DNA of 64,000 nt from Frankiales bacterium (lineage in GTDB: Bacteria > Actinomycetota > Actinomycetes > Mycobacteriales > Jatrophihabitantaceae): assembly GCA_025966315.1 (NCBI GenBank), contig JAOPUZ010000072.1:57749-121748 (forward strand). Direction: 5' to 3'. Every line of letters starts with the position of its first letter. Position 1 is the stretch's first letter. Made by a program: the position numbers and the translations under genes. This document shows positions 8,388 to 19,297 of the stretch, piece by piece. The notes beneath the pieces were generated by a model, which was not told the DNA's origin, searched no databases, and saw nothing but the letters and a program-made list of their open reading frames with translations.

Positions 8388-9122
8388 TTAGCGGAACAGG
8401 CCGCCGACGATCCCGCCCGCGCCACCCAAGCCCTCGCGCGGATTGTTGCCCGGGATGGCCGAGCCGACCCAGGCCGCGAAGGCGTCGGGGTTGCGGGTCT
8501 GCAAGAGCACCCGGCCCGGTCCGGCGAAATCGAAGACGAAGCCTTCTCCGGTCTTCATGCTCTGCATCGATTTACCCTCGACGGCCCGCCGCATCCGGAA
8601 CTGGATATGCAGGTCGTAGGCCACGACGTGTCCGGTATCGACGGTGATCACCTCGCCCGGTTGCAGATCGAGGTAATCGATGGCGCCGTAGACGTTCACG
8701 ATTGCCTGCCCCTCGCCGGAGGCCCGGAAGCCGAATCCGCCCTCGCCACCGAACAGGTTGGCCATCCCGCCCCACTGGGTGTCGATCTCGACGCCGTGCG
8801 AGTTGGCGATCCAGCTGCCCCGGCTGATGAAGAACGGCCGGTCCGGAGTCACCGGCAGGTACGTGACGTCGCCGGGCAGCACACCCGCGACGTCGACCCA
8901 GCCGCCCTGTTCGGGCGCGGTGTAGGTAGTGACGAAGAATGAGCCACCGCCGAGGGCCGCCCGCTTGAGCCCTTTCATCAAGCCACCTTCGGCCTTGGCC
9001 GCGAGCTGGATCCCGGCGCTGTGCGCGATCATCGCGCCGCCTTCGACGCGGACGGGTTCGCCGCCGGCCAGGATCAGGCGGGCCACGGTGAAGGACGGGT
9101 TGTGCCGAAGTTGTACTTCCAT
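8388..9122 (-). CDS. AIM24 family protein (TIGR00266-type)
   Basis: A 244-residue protein of the AIM24/DUF124 family: a beta-rich fold widespread in bacteria, named after a mitochondrial biogenesis protein, with no assigned biochemical role in bacteria. Family features are the start (MEVQLRHNPSFTVARL), the GGAMIAHSAGIQL stretch, the PGDVTYLPV segment, and a glycine-rich C-terminus ending in GGLFR. I chose ATG 9122 rather than the longer frame to 9227 because the extra 35 residues are Arg/Pro-rich and precede the conserved start. It is separated by only ~58 bp from the upstream SCO6745-type gene on the same strand, so the two may be co-transcribed. Confidence 0.88.
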   Translation of the reverse strand: MEVQLRHNPSFTVARLILAGGEPVRVEGGAMIAHSAGIQLAAKAEGGLMKGLKRAALGGGSFFVTTYTAPEQGGWVDVAGVLPGDVTYLPVTPDRPFFISRGSWIANSHGVEIDTQWGGMANLFGGEGGFGFRASGEGQAIVNVYGAIDYLDLQPGEVITVDTGHVVAYDLHIQFRMRRAVEGKSMQSMKTGEGFVFDFAGPGRVLLQTRNPDAFAAWVGSAIPGNNPREGLGGAGGIVGGLFR

Positions 9123-9180
9123 GCGGAGACGATAAACCAGCGTGCGACCGAATGTGGTGGGTCTGACAGAGCTGGATCGA

Positions 9181-10086
9181 TCAGGCCGTGCGTTCCGCCG
9201 GATCCTCGGGGGTGCGTGCGGTCGCAAAAATCGGGACGCTGAAGGTGTCGGCGTCGACCAGTGCCCACGAGAAGTTCTTGGCCAGCTGGCGCAGTCGCTC
9301 GGTGCGTTGCGGGCCGAGCCGGCTCCAGGGCGCCGACGCCAACCGGTCCGTCTCGGCTTCGACCCGGTCCCGCAGCGCGGTCCCGGCGGCGGTCAACCTC
9401 AGGCTGTCCGGTTCCAGAATGCCCCGTGACCGCAGCCCATCGGCCGCGAGGTCCCACTCCTCGTCCGACCAGCCTCGGCTGGTCTTGGCGGCGCTTTCGA
9501 TGAAGCCGCGGCCGGTGGCGGTGTACGTCATGATCGACTCGACGTTGGACAGGTCGGCGTTGACCAGCGCGATGATGTGGCCGTCGCCGCGGTATTCGCG
9601 CAGCAACGTCACCGCATGCCACAGCGCGAGGTGTGGCTCCTCGGGCCAGTCGAGGTCGGTCAGACCGGCGAACAATGCACGGCCGCCGGGCTTCAGGGCG
9701 AGCGTCGCGTCGCGGGCCAGGTCGCGGGCTTCACGGACGTCCGGTGAGTCGATCCGGTCGCCGAGCACCCGCCGCAGGGCCAGGTCGACCGCCCGGAAGC
9801 GGGCCTCGATCAGTGCGGCCGGGGTCGCCAGTTGCCAGGCTCCAGCCAGATGGTGGGCGACGAGGGCAGGATTGAAGTTGTAGAAGGTAGCCGCCGTCAC
9901 CGCGGCGGTGACGGCGCCCATCGGCGCGGAGCGGCTGGCGAAGTAGCCCATCCGACCTGATTCGAGGCCGGCTTTGACGTACTGCTCGTCAGCCTCCGGC
10001 ACGAAGTAGATCATCGAGTGCAGGGGCTCCAGAGCGCGGAACATCTTCGCGGAATCGGGATGGTCGGTCGCGTAATCGGTAGGCAC
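9181..10086 (-). CDS. SCO6745 family protein, function unknown
   Basis: A 301-residue, helix-rich soluble protein with no signal peptide. It matches the actinobacterial SCO6745 family by an N-terminal EPLHSMIYF stretch, a GRMGYFASRSAPMG segment and an ATFYNFNP motif near residue 70, followed by a conserved Trp-rich helical half and a winged-helix-like C-terminus (WSDEEWDLAADGLRSRG). Family members have no proven activity. It starts with GTG at 10086 and is divergent from dnaK, so the 210-bp gap carries promoters for both. Confidence 0.75.
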   Translation of the reverse strand: MPTDYATDHPDSAKMFRALEPLHSMIYFVPEADEQYVKAGLESGRMGYFASRSAPMGAVTAAVTAATFYNFNPALVAHHLAGAWQLATPAALIEARFRAVDLALRRVLGDRIDSPDVREARDLARDATLALKPGGRALFAGLTDLDWPEEPHLALWHAVTLLREYRGDGHIIALVNADLSNVESIMTYTATGRGFIESAAKTSRGWSDEEWDLAADGLRSRGILEPDSLRLTAAGTALRDRVEAETDRLASAPWSRLGPQRTERLRQLAKNFSWALVDADTFSVPIFATARTPEDPAERTA

Positions 10087-10163
10087 GTCGAAACTCTAGA
10101 AGCCGCCCCGCTGATCATCGGACCTGGACGGCAAGAGTGACGGGCGTCATACCTCAGGCGGAA

Positions 10164-10184
10164 ATTGAGCGTAGGCGACTCAGG
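10164..10184. promoter_or_regulatory. HAIR-like HspR operator upstream of dnaK
   Basis: ATTGAGC, seven bases, ACTCAGG. This matches the HspR-associated inverted repeat (CTTGAGT-N7-ACTCAAG) at five of seven positions in each half with the exact 7-base spacer. TTGACA (10189-10194), a -35-like hexamer, follows five bases later; I cannot assign a convincing -10. The repressor gene hspR is the fourth gene downstream, consistent with autoregulation. Confidence 0.75.
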
Positions 10185-10296
10185 TTATTTGACAGTGAGG
10201 CCATCCGAGTAGCACGCTGGTCGGGTAGCGTCAGAACAACTTAAAGCGACAAATCCGCGCCATCAGGGCGCGCACACAGATAATAGGGAGTGCACC

Positions 10297-12164
<1,868 letters not shown>

Positions 12165-12165
<1 letters not shown>

Positions 12166-12860
12166 TGAACAGTCAATCCGACCAGCCGCAGAATCCCGCG
12201 GCCGGCGGTGAGAGCGGAGCTGGGCGCGCTGGAAACGGCGCGCCCCAGCCCGGTTTCACCTTTGCCGATAAGCGAAAGATCAGCTCGGACGGGCAGCCGC
12301 GGGCTGCTGCGTCCGCTGCTCCGAGCGGGCCCGGTGGCTCCAGTACGTCAGGTGCCCCGAGCGCGCCCCTGGACCAATCCGGTTCGGCTGATCCGCAGGC
12401 CGCGGATGCTTCGACGGCATTGGACGACGAATTCCAGCTGCTGGCCGCCGAGCGTCTCAACGACCTACAGCGGCTGCAGGCCGAATACGCGAATTACCGC
12501 AAGCGGGTTGATCGCGACCGTGACCTGAGTCGCCAGGTCGGCATCGCCGCGGTGGTCGAATCGCTGCTGCCGGTGTTGGACGACATCCAGCTGGCTCGTC
12601 AGCACGGCGACCTGGAAGCAGGCCCGTTCGTGAGCATTGCCGAGAAGCTGGAAGGCAGCCTGACCCGCTTTGGGGTTGAACGGTTCGGCGAACCCGGTAC
12701 ACCGTTCGACCCGGCCGTGCATGATGCGCTCATGCACGTGGACGATGAATTGGCCGAGGGCACGGATGTCACCACCGTGGTGGGCGTCCTGCAACCCGGC
12801 TACCGGCTCGGCGAGCGAGTGTTACGCCCGGCCCGAGTGTCGGTGGCCGACCCGAAGTAA
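12165..12860 (+). CDS. grpE: Nucleotide exchange factor GrpE
   Basis: A 231-residue GrpE, which releases ADP from DnaK. The first ~90 residues are low-complexity (Gly/Pro/Ser/Ala), longer than in E. coli but common in actinobacteria. A coiled-coil helix follows (QLLAAERLNDLQRLQAEYANYRKR, seen in pieces) and the C-terminal beta domain ends with the signature VVGVLQPGYRLGERVLRPARV. I use ATG 12165, which overlaps the dnaK stop as TGATG; GTG 12162 is possible. Its stop codon lies in the first unit of a 19-bp tandem array that fills most of the gap to dnaJ. Confidence 0.95.
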
Positions 12861-12910
12861 TTCCGAGGTCACCAAGTAATTCGAGGTAACCAAGTAAATC
12901 CGAGGTCACC
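12855..12910 (+). repeat. 19-bp tandem array across the grpE stop codon
   Basis: Three units (12855-12873, 12874-12891, 12892-12910) of AAGTAATTCCGAGGTCACC with small changes; the middle unit is 18 bp. Each carries a TAA and a palindromic GGTNACC. The first TAA is the grpE stop. The array ends ~37 bp before dnaJ. Confidence 0.9.
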
Positions 12911-12947
12911 AAGTTTATGACAATGCGCTGTCGAGAGGAGGACGTTC

Positions 12948-13928
12948 ATGGCTAATCAGGATTGGTTCGACAAGGACTTCTACGCAGCATTGGGCGTCCC
13001 CTCCGACGCCAGCGAAACCGAGATCAAGAAGGCGTACCGGAAGCTGGCCAAAGATCTGCATCCGGACAAGAACCCGAACAATCCGCAGGCCGAGCAACGC
13101 TTCAAGGACCTGTCCGAGGCGTATGCGACCCTGTCCGACGCCGAGCAGCGCAAGGAATACGACGCCATTCGGACGATGAGCCGGGGTGGGGCGCGCTTCA
13201 CCGCCGGCGGCAACGGCCCGTCCGGCGGGTTCTCCGACGATGTCTTCTCCGGCTTTTTCTCCCGGCAGTCCGGACGACAACCCGGCGGCGGCAACATCAG
13301 CATGGACGATCTGCTGTCCGGGCTGTTCACCAACGGCGGCTCGACCGGCGGTTTCGGCGGACAGGCCGGGCCGGTTGGTCGCGGGACCGATGTCGAGGCC
13401 TCGACCTCGATCACGTTCCGGCAGGCCGTGGACGGCGACACCGTGACGTTGCGGCGCGCGGACGGGTCCACCGTGACCACCAGAGTGCCGGCCGGTGTCC
13501 GCGATGGCCAGAAGATTCGCCTGCGTGGTAAGGGAAATCCCGGGCCGGCCGGTGCCGGTGACCTGATTCTCAACGTAAGCGTGGAACCGCACGCCCTGTT
13601 CGGGCGCTCCGGCGACGACCTGACTGTGACCGTGCCGGTGACGTTCGCCGAAGCCGCACTCGGGGCGCAGATACCGGTGCCGACGTTCGATGGTTCAACC
13701 GTGACGGTCAAGCTGCCGCCGGGCACTCCCTCGGGACGCACCCTGCGCGTGAAGGGCAAGGGCGTCAAGCGGAAGGACGGCGCCGCCGGCGATCTGCTCG
13801 TCAACGTCTCGGTCGCGGTGCCGCAGAAGTTGGACGGCGCCGCGCGTGAAGCCGTCGAGGCGTTGGCTGCGGCCACTGCCGGCGACGATCCGCGGGAAGG
13901 CTTACTGGCTCAAGCGAGGCAACAGTGA
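12948..13928 (+). CDS. dnaJ: DnaJ-type co-chaperone lacking the zinc-finger domain
   Basis: A 326-residue J-protein. The J-domain (about 8-75) has the HPD motif in LHPDKNPNN. A Gly/Phe-rich region (about 80-150, GGFSDDVFSGFF and similar) follows, then the C-terminal beta-barrel domains with VPAGVRDGQKIRLRGKG and VPTFDGSTVTVKLPPGT. The four CxxCxGxG zinc repeats of canonical DnaJ are absent, so this is a class II (CbpA-like) protein. It still occupies the dnaJ place of the operon and should deliver substrates to DnaK and stimulate its ATPase. A strong GAGGAGG lies eight bases before ATG 12948. The stop overlaps the hspR GTG. Confidence 0.93.
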   Translation: MANQDWFDKDFYAALGVPSDASETEIKKAYRKLAKDLHPDKNPNNPQAEQRFKDLSEAYATLSDAEQRKEYDAIRTMSRGGARFTAGGNGPSGGFSDDVFSGFFSRQSGRQPGGGNISMDDLLSGLFTNGGSTGGFGGQAGPVGRGTDVEASTSITFRQAVDGDTVTLRRADGSTVTTRVPAGVRDGQKIRLRGKGNPGPAGAGDLILNVSVEPHALFGRSGDDLTVTVPVTFAEAALGAQIPVPTFDGSTVTVKLPPGTPSGRTLRVKGKGVKRKDGAAGDLLVNVSVAVPQKLDGAAREAVEALAAATAGDDPREGLLAQARQQ

Positions 13929-14359
13929 CGCAGCCCAATTTCGACGAGTCGGCCGCCGTCTTCGTGATCTCGGTGGCGGCCGAACTGGCAGGCATGCATC
14001 CCCAGACACTGCGCCAGTACGACCGTCTCGGGCTGGTTTCGCCCGGCCGTACGTCGGGGCGCGGCCGGCGCTATTCAGCGCGGGACATCGCCCAACTGCG
14101 TGAAGTGCAGCGACTGTCCCAGGACGAGGGCATCAACCTGGCCGGCATCAAGCGGATCCTGGCCCTGGAGAACCAGGTGCACGCGCTGAGCACGCGGCTG
14201 GTTGAACTCGAAGACGCCCGTCGCGAGGCAGCGCAGCCCTCGCGCGGTAGCCGTCGCCTGTTCGCGGCCGGCTCGGCCGGTGACATCGTGCCGCGCCCGC
14301 TCGGTCGACGCGGCCTGCCCGACCCCGGCACGGCGCTGGTCATCTGGCGCCCAACCTGA
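13925..14359 (+). CDS. hspR: Heat-shock repressor HspR (MerR family)
   Basis: A 144-residue MerR-type regulator. The helix-turn-helix and wing lie at about residues 13-80 (ISVAAELAGMHPQTLRQYDR, then RTSGRGRRYS), followed by a coiled coil (LENQVHALSTRLVELED) and a basic tail. HspR represses the dnaK operon and clpB in actinobacteria by binding HAIR elements, with DnaK as co-repressor in known cases. GTG 13925 overlaps the dnaJ stop by four bases. A HAIR-like site is visible before dnaK; none is seen before clpB, which may be read through from this operon or have a site I cannot recognise. Confidence 0.93.
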   Translation: MTQPNFDESAAVFVISVAAELAGMHPQTLRQYDRLGLVSPGRTSGRGRRYSARDIAQLREVQRLSQDEGINLAGIKRILALENQVHALSTRLVELEDARREAAQPSRGSRRLFAAGSAGDIVPRPLGRRGLPDPGTALVIWRPT

Positions 14360-14369
14360 TAAACGTTGC

Positions 14370-14418
14370 CGATCGCGCAACAGCTGGCGTCCAGCAGATG
14401 CCAAATGTTGCACGATCG
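14370..14418. repeat. Intergenic palindrome, family A copy 2
   Basis: Imperfect arms (14370-14388 and 14400-14418, 16 of 19 paired) between hspR and clpB. The sequence is close to the palindrome at 1798-1848 (shared core TGTTGCACGAT). It could attenuate transcription between hspR and clpB. Confidence 0.75.
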
Positions 14419-14444
14419 CTGGAAAGTAAGAGGTAAACGAAGCC

Positions 14445-17021
14445 ATGGAACTCACCACACGAAGCCAGCAGGCATTATCGGCTGCCTTGCAAGAGGCCGT
14501 CGCCCGCGGCAATCCTGAGCTCGAGCCCGCGCACCTTGCCATCGCGCTCGTTGACGATGAGCAGGGGCTGGCCCGCCCGATGCTGCGCGCGGTGGGGATG
14601 GACCCAGCCGTGTTCCGCAACGAAGCCGAAAAGATCATTCTCGAGTACCTGCCGGTGGTAACCGGGCAAACCCTGAGCCGGCCCCAGCCATCCGTGCGGA
14701 CCTTGGCGGTGCTGGCCGCGGCCGAGAAGTTCGCCAAGGACGCCACCGACGAGTACGTGTCGGGCGAGCATCTGATGGTCGGTCTGTCCGAAGCCGAAAG
14801 CGGAATCGCCCGCATGCTCAAGCAGCACGGCATCACTCCGGAGGCGATGCGGGCTGCGCTGACCCAGGTGCGCGGTTCGGCCCGGGTGACCACACCGGAC
14901 CCGGAAGCCACTTACCAGGCGCTGGAGAAATACGGCGTCGACCTGACCGCCGCGGCCCGGGACGGCAAGCTCGATCCCGTCATCGGCCGGGACTCCGAAA
15001 TTCGCCGCGTCGTACAGGTTCTGAGCCGGCGGACCAAGAACAACCCGGTACTGATCGGCGAGCCCGGCGTGGGCAAGACGGCGGTGGTCGAAGGCCTCGC
15101 GCAACGGATCGTGGCCGGCGACGTTCCCGATTCCCTGCAGGGCAAGCGCTTGATTTCACTCGACCTGGGCGCGATGGTGGCCGGGGCGAAGTTCCGGGGC
15201 GAGTTCGAGGAACGCCTCAAGGCCGTGCTGACCGAGATCAAGGACTCCGACGGCCAGATCGTCACGTTCATCGATGAGCTGCACACCGTAGTCGGTGCGG
15301 GCTCCTCCGGCGACGGCTCGATGGACGCGGGCAACATGCTCAAGCCCATGCTGGCCCGCGGCGAACTGCACATGGTGGGCGCCACCACGCTGGACGAATA
15401 CCGCGAGCACATCGAGAAGGACCCGGCGCTGGAGCGGCGATTCCAACCGGTGCTGGTCGGCGAGCCGTCCGTCGAGGACACGATCGGCATCCTGCGGGGC
15501 CTGGCCGGCCGCTACGAGGCGCATCACAAGGTCGCCATCTCTGACGGAGCGCTGGTCGCCGCCGCCACCTTGAGCGACCGGTACATCACGTCCCGGTTCC
15601 TGCCCGACAAGGCCATCGACCTGATCGATGAGGCGGCGTCACGCTTGCGAATGGAGATCGACTCCAGCCCCGTCGAGATCGACGAGCTGCAGCGGGCCGT
15701 CGACCGCCTGAAGATGGAGGAGCTGGCGCTGTCCAAGGAGTCCGACCCCGCCTCGGTCCAACGACTGGAGGCACTGCGCGTCGAACTAGCCGACCGCACC
15801 GAAGAGCTCGACGCCTTGAATGCCCGCTGGGAGCGGGAGAAGACCGGCCTGAACCGGGTTGGCGCGCTGAAAGAAAAGCTGGACGAGCTGCGCATACAGG
15901 TCGAGCGAGCGCAGCGTGACGGTGACTTCGAGACGGCGTCGCGGCTGTTGTACGGCGAGATTCCGGCCACCGAAAAGGAATTGGCGGAGGCCGCGGCGAG
16001 CGAAGCGATGACGTCCTCAGCTGACGTGCTGGTCAAAGAGGAGGTCACCGCCGACGACATCGCCGAAGTGGTAGCCGTCTGGACCGGCATTCCCGCCGGC
16101 CGCCTGATGGAGGGCGAAACCGCGAAGTTGCTGCGGATGGAGGACGGCTTGGGCGAGCGGGTCAAGGGCCAGCGCGCGGCCGTGCAGGCCGTCTCGGACG
16201 CGGTACGTCGAGCCCGGGCCGGAATTTCCGATCCCAATCGACCCACCGGTTCGTTCCTGTTCCTCGGTCCGACCGGCGTCGGCAAGACGGAGCTGGCGAA
16301 GGCGCTGGCGGCGTTCCTGTTCGACGACGAACGCGCAATGGTGCGCATCGATATGAGCGAGTACTCCGAGAAACACTCGGTGGCTCGGTTGGTCGGCGCA
16401 CCGCCCGGCTATGTGGGCTACGACGAGGGCGGCCAGCTGACCGAGGCCGTCCGGCGCCGCCCGTACAGCGTGGTGCTGTTCGACGAGGTCGAGAAGGCCC
16501 ACCCGGATGTCTTCGACGTGCTGCTGCAGGTCCTCGACGACGGACGGTTGACCGACGGCCAGGGACGCACGGTGGATTTTCGCAACGCGATTCTGGTGCT
16601 CACCTCCAACCTGGGCTCACAGGCCCTGATGAGCGACCTGCCCGGCGACGTCAAAAAAGAAGCGGTGCTCGATGTCGTGCGCTCACACTTCAAACCGGAG
16701 TTCCTCAATCGGCTCGATGACATCGTGGTCTTCGATCAGCTCACCATCGACGAGCTGACCGGCATCGTCGATGTGCAACTACAGGCGCTGGCTCAGCGAT
16801 TGACCGGCCGTCGGCTGGTGCTCGACGTCACCCCGGCCGCGCGAGAATGGCTGGCGATGAACGGATTCGATCCGCTGTACGGAGCGCGTCCGCTGCGTCG
16901 GCTCATCCAGACCTCGATCGGTGACGAGCTGGCCAAGAAGCTGATCGGTGGCGAGATCGTGGACGGCTCGACCGTGCGGGTGGACGCCGCACCTGATCGG
17001 AGCGGTCTGGTCATCGGCTGA
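14445..17021 (+). CDS. clpB: ATP-dependent disaggregase ClpB
   Basis: An 858-residue Hsp100. Order: Clp_N domain (1-145, starting [11 protein letters not shown]), AAA+ module 1 with Walker [10 protein letters not shown] and Walker B ISLDLG / IVTFIDELH, the long coiled-coil middle domain (about 400-525), AAA+ module 2 with [13 protein letters not shown] and [16 protein letters not shown], and the C-terminal D2 small domain. ClpB threads aggregated proteins through its hexamer pore together with DnaK. It lies directly after the dnaK operon, and AGAGG precedes ATG 14445. The middle domain and the absence of an IGF/IGL loop separate it from ClpA/ClpC. The hairpin at 17035-17072 ends the unit. Confidence 0.97.
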   Translation: MELTTRSQQALSAALQEAVARGNPELEPAHLAIALVDDEQGLARPMLRAVGMDPAVFRNEAEKIILEYLPVVTGQTLSRPQPSVRTLAVLAAAEKFAKDATDEYVSGEHLMVGLSEAESGIARMLKQHGITPEAMRAALTQVRGSARVTTPDPEATYQALEKYGVDLTAAARDGKLDPVIGRDSEIRRVVQVLSRRTKNNPVLIGEPGVGKTAVVEGLAQRIVAGDVPDSLQGKRLISLDLGAMVAGAKFRGEFEERLKAVLTEIKDSDGQIVTFIDELHTVVGAGSSGDGSMDAGNMLKPMLARGELHMVGATTLDEYREHIEKDPALERRFQPVLVGEPSVEDTIGILRGLAGRYEAHHKVAISDGALVAAATLSDRYITSRFLPDKAIDLIDEAASRLRMEIDSSPVEIDELQRAVDRLKMEELALSKESDPASVQRLEALRVELADRTEELDALNARWEREKTGLNRVGALKEKLDELRIQVERAQRDGDFETASRLLYGEIPATEKELAEAAASEAMTSSADVLVKEEVTADDIAEVVAVWTGIPAGRLMEGETAKLLRMEDGLGERVKGQRAAVQAVSDAVRRARAGISDPNRPTGSFLFLGPTGVGKTELAKALAAFLFDDERAMVRIDMSEYSEKHSVARLVGAPPGYVGYDEGGQLTEAVRRRPYSVVLFDEVEKAHPDVFDVLLQVLDDGRLTDGQGRTVDFRNAILVLTSNLGSQALMSDLPGDVKKEAVLDVVRSHFKPEFLNRLDDIVVFDQLTIDELTGIVDVQLQALAQRLTGRRLVLDVTPAAREWLAMNGFDPLYGARPLRRLIQTSIGDELAKKLIGGEIVDGSTVRVDAAPDRSGLVIG

Positions 17022-17034
17022 CCGAGGACCAGAT

Positions 17035-17072
17035 ACCCATCGCCGACGTGCTTACCCGCGTCGGCGATGGGT
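17035..17072 (+). terminator. Terminator hairpin after clpB
   Basis: Perfect 14-bp arms ACCCATCGCCGACG and CGTCGGCGATGGGT with a 10-base loop, 14 bp past the clpB stop and before the convergent membrane gene. No U-tract, as usual in high-GC actinobacteria. Confidence 0.85.
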
Positions 17073-17097
17073 GCTCCGGCGGTCGGCTAGTCGGGTG

Positions 17098-17781
17098 CTA
17101 CTCGGGCTGCGGCGGAAGCTGAATACCCAGCCAGCGGCTCACCGGCCGGTGGTACACCGCCATCAATATGACGGCGCCCGCGATGGCGACCGCGACGGGC
17201 AACAGCGTGGGCGCATGCGCGTCCTGCCACCAGAACGTGCTGAAGCCAATCGTCGCCCAAGCGCCGATCGTCATCGACACCCGGCCGGCGACGTTCCCCA
17301 TCATCATCCGGATCGCGCCGATCACGAGCAACGCGCACACCCCGAGATTCAGCAGCGCCAGCGTCACGTAGCTGGCATCGCTGCCTCGATAGAACGAGCG
17401 ATCAGGGGCACCCAGCGTGTGTTCGTAGTTGATCAACGCCAGCAGCATCAGACCGAAGATTCCTACCAACGCCCCAATGGCCAAACTCAGCACGCCGGCG
17501 AATACGGCCAGGCCGGGTGCTTTGCGTTGCATGGGCGGCGCGAGCAGCGGGACTACGGCCGGCCGAGCCATCCGTACCTGTTGCATGCCACGGGGGACGA
17601 ACAGCGCGACGTCGGCCGGCACCGCTCGGTCGTAGAACGGGTCAGCCAACTGGCCGCGATAAGGATCGACCCCCGGTAAGCGGGCGAGCTCTCGTGCCTC
17701 GGCCCGCTGCGCTGAACGACGGCGTGTGCCGGGCAGACCACCGGCGCCGGACGAGCCGGCCGGCCGGGAACTCGACGTCAT
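17098..17781 (-). CDS. Membrane protein of unknown function, four TM helices
   Basis: A 227-residue protein: a basic, Ser/Gly/Arg-rich cytoplasmic N-terminus (about 100 residues) followed by four hydrophobic segments (AVFAGVLSLAIGALVGIFGL, then three more) and a short Pro-rich tail. I do not recognise a family. I chose ATG 17781; the longer frame to 18003 adds Arg/Cys-rich sequence that looks non-coding. It is transcribed alone and is convergent with clpB. The gap to the divergent RDD gene (about 180 bp) would hold both promoters. A role in the envelope is all that can be said. Confidence 0.65.
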   Translation of the reverse strand: MTSSSRPAGSSGAGGLPGTRRRSAQRAEARELARLPGVDPYRGQLADPFYDRAVPADVALFVPRGMQQVRMARPAVVPLLAPPMQRKAPGLAVFAGVLSLAIGALVGIFGLMLLALINYEHTLGAPDRSFYRGSDASYVTLALLNLGVCALLVIGAIRMMMGNVAGRVSMTIGAWATIGFSTFWWQDAHAPTLLPVAVAIAGAVILMAVYHRPVSRWLGIQLPPQPE

Positions 17782-17963
17782 GCCCGCGACGTTAGTACAC
17801 CAAGGACAGCGGCAGAACGCGCAAATCTGAACAGTTCGGTTACCGCTCGGTGGCGATGTCCGATAGGTTCGTCCGCTGACGTCGAGATTCACAGACTCGC
17901 GAGTCACGGCGTTGTTGTAACCGCTGATCTCAAGCCCGCCACGATCCAGTTTGGGGAACCGAC

Positions 17964-18830
17964 ATGACGCAGTGGGGTAGCGATCCCGACGATCCGTCCG
18001 CAAATAAGCCGAAGGATGGCGCCGGCGAGGAGCAGCCGCCGTCCCAGCCTGATCCGTGGGGTCCGCCGCAGCAGGGTCAGCCGCCGTCCCAGCCTGATCC
18101 GTGGGGCGCGCCGCAGCAGGGTCGGCCGCCCTCGCAGCCTGATCCGTGGGGCGCGCCGCAGCAGGGTCAGCCGCCCTCGCAGCCTGATCCGTGGGGTCCG
18201 CCGCAGCAGGGTCAGCCGCCGTCCCAACCGGACTATGGCCAGCCGAACCAGCCGGGTTATGGCCAGCCGCAGTACGGCCAGCCGCCGAACCAGCCGGGTT
18301 ACGGCCAGCCGCAGTACGGTCAACCGGCGGACCAGGGTTATGGCGCTCCGGTCTACGGTGGCGGTGGCTATCCGTCGGCGCCGGGCTACTCGGCCTACGG
18401 CCAGCTCGGGCCGTCCGGGCTTCCCATTCAAGGCCCCGGGTCGGTCGCCAGCATGTGGGCTCGGCTAGGCGCGCTGATCCTGGATACGCTCATCATCGGA
18501 GTTCCGCTCGCCATCATTTTCGCGATTGCCGGGCTCGATTCACGCGGTGCGCAATCGCCTATCGAAATCGTCGTCGCGATCCTGTACTTCGGTTACATGA
18601 ACGGCGTCCTCGGCCAGACACTCGGCAAGCGGGTGCTGGGTATCAGGGTCCAAGACGAGAACACCGGCGCGCCCATCGGCTTCGGCAAAGGCGCACTGAG
18701 ATACGTCGTCCTTGCGGTGACCGGGCTCATCTGCACGCTCGGGTATTGGACGCCGTTCTTCGACGGCGCGAAGCGCAACCGGGGCTGGCATGACAAGTCA
18801 GTGACCAGCATTGTGGTCCGCGCAAAGTAA
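17964..18830 (+). CDS. RDD family membrane protein with Pro/Gln/Gly-rich repeat N-terminus
   Basis: A 288-residue protein. Residues 1-150 are low-complexity: four 15-residue repeats of the type QPPSQPDPWGPPQQG, then GYGQPQYGQP repeats. The C-terminal ~130 residues are an RDD domain: three helices with the first Arg in WARLGALILDTLIIGVP and a second conserved stretch LGKRVLGIRVQDENTG. RDD proteins sit in the membrane and some act in ion exchange or envelope functions; the role here is unknown. The disordered N-terminus resembles those of actinobacterial envelope proteins that bind partners. The DUF2752 gene overlaps its end by about 20 bp. Confidence 0.88.
   Translation: MTQWGSDPDDPSANKPKDGAGEEQPPSQPDPWGPPQQGQPPSQPDPWGAPQQGRPPSQPDPWGAPQQGQPPSQPDPWGPPQQGQPPSQPDYGQPNQPGYGQPQYGQPPNQPGYGQPQYGQPADQGYGAPVYGGGGYPSAPGYSAYGQLGPSGLPIQGPGSVASMWARLGALILDTLIIGVPLAIIFAIAGLDSRGAQSPIEIVVAILYFGYMNGVLGQTLGKRVLGIRVQDENTGAPIGFGKGALRYVVLAVTGLICTLGYWTPFFDGAKRNRGWHDKSVTSIVVRAK
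18033..18212 (+). repeat. Four 45-bp tandem repeats coding the RDD-protein linker
   Basis: Units at 18033-18077, 18078-18122, 18123-18167 and 18168-18212 differ at only a few positions (CCGTCC or CCCTCG; GGTCCG or GGCGCG). All are in frame and encode Gln-Pro-Pro-Ser-Gln-Pro-Asp-Pro-Trp-Gly motifs. Confidence 0.93.
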
Positions 18831-19251
18831 CCTCGCCGCGCTCAGGGCGGCACCGGCTCGCGTTGTCAGTGCCGCCATGGCGGGGTCGGTTGTGTTGCCG
18901 CTCGGCTATTTCGTCGATCCGGGACGGACGCACGTGCCACTGTGTCCATTCCACGCCCTGACGGGTCTGAATTGCCCGCTGTGCGGGGCAACCCGTGCGA
19001 CGCATTCGCTGCTGCACGGCGACTTCGGCCAGGCCTGGCACGACAATGCCCTTTTCCTGATCGGCCTGCCGTTTCTGCTGTTGGCCGGCCTGCAGTGGCT
19101 CGGTGTCGGTCGATCGTGGCCGGACGCCCGCAACCGGCAGGTCCGCGGTCTGGTTCGTCCGGCGCTGCGGGTCGCGGTGCTCATCGTCGTCCTGGCCTTC
19201 ACGATCGTCCGGAATCTGCCTATCGGCGCGTCCCTTTCGCCGGCGACGTGA
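18811..19251 (+). CDS. DUF2752 domain-containing membrane protein
   Basis: A small membrane protein with the DUF2752 signature CPFHALTGLNCPLCGATRA (paired CxxC-like cysteines) followed by a helix rich in His/Asp (LLHGDFGQAWHDNALF). Two or three hydrophobic helices flank it. The start is uncertain: TTG 18811 gives 146 residues overlapping the RDD gene; ATG 18877 gives 124 and still includes the whole domain. The family is common in actinobacteria and has no known activity. It is probably co-transcribed with the RDD gene. Confidence 0.8.
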   Translation: MWSAQSNLAALRAAPARVVSAAMAGSVVLPLGYFVDPGRTHVPLCPFHALTGLNCPLCGATRATHSLLHGDFGQAWHDNALFLIGLPFLLLAGLQWLGVGRSWPDARNRQVRGLVRPALRVAVLIVVLAFTIVRNLPIGASLSPAT

Positions 19252-19297
19252 TCGTGCTCAGCGCTCCCGCCGTGGTCACACCGGTACTGTGCACGGA

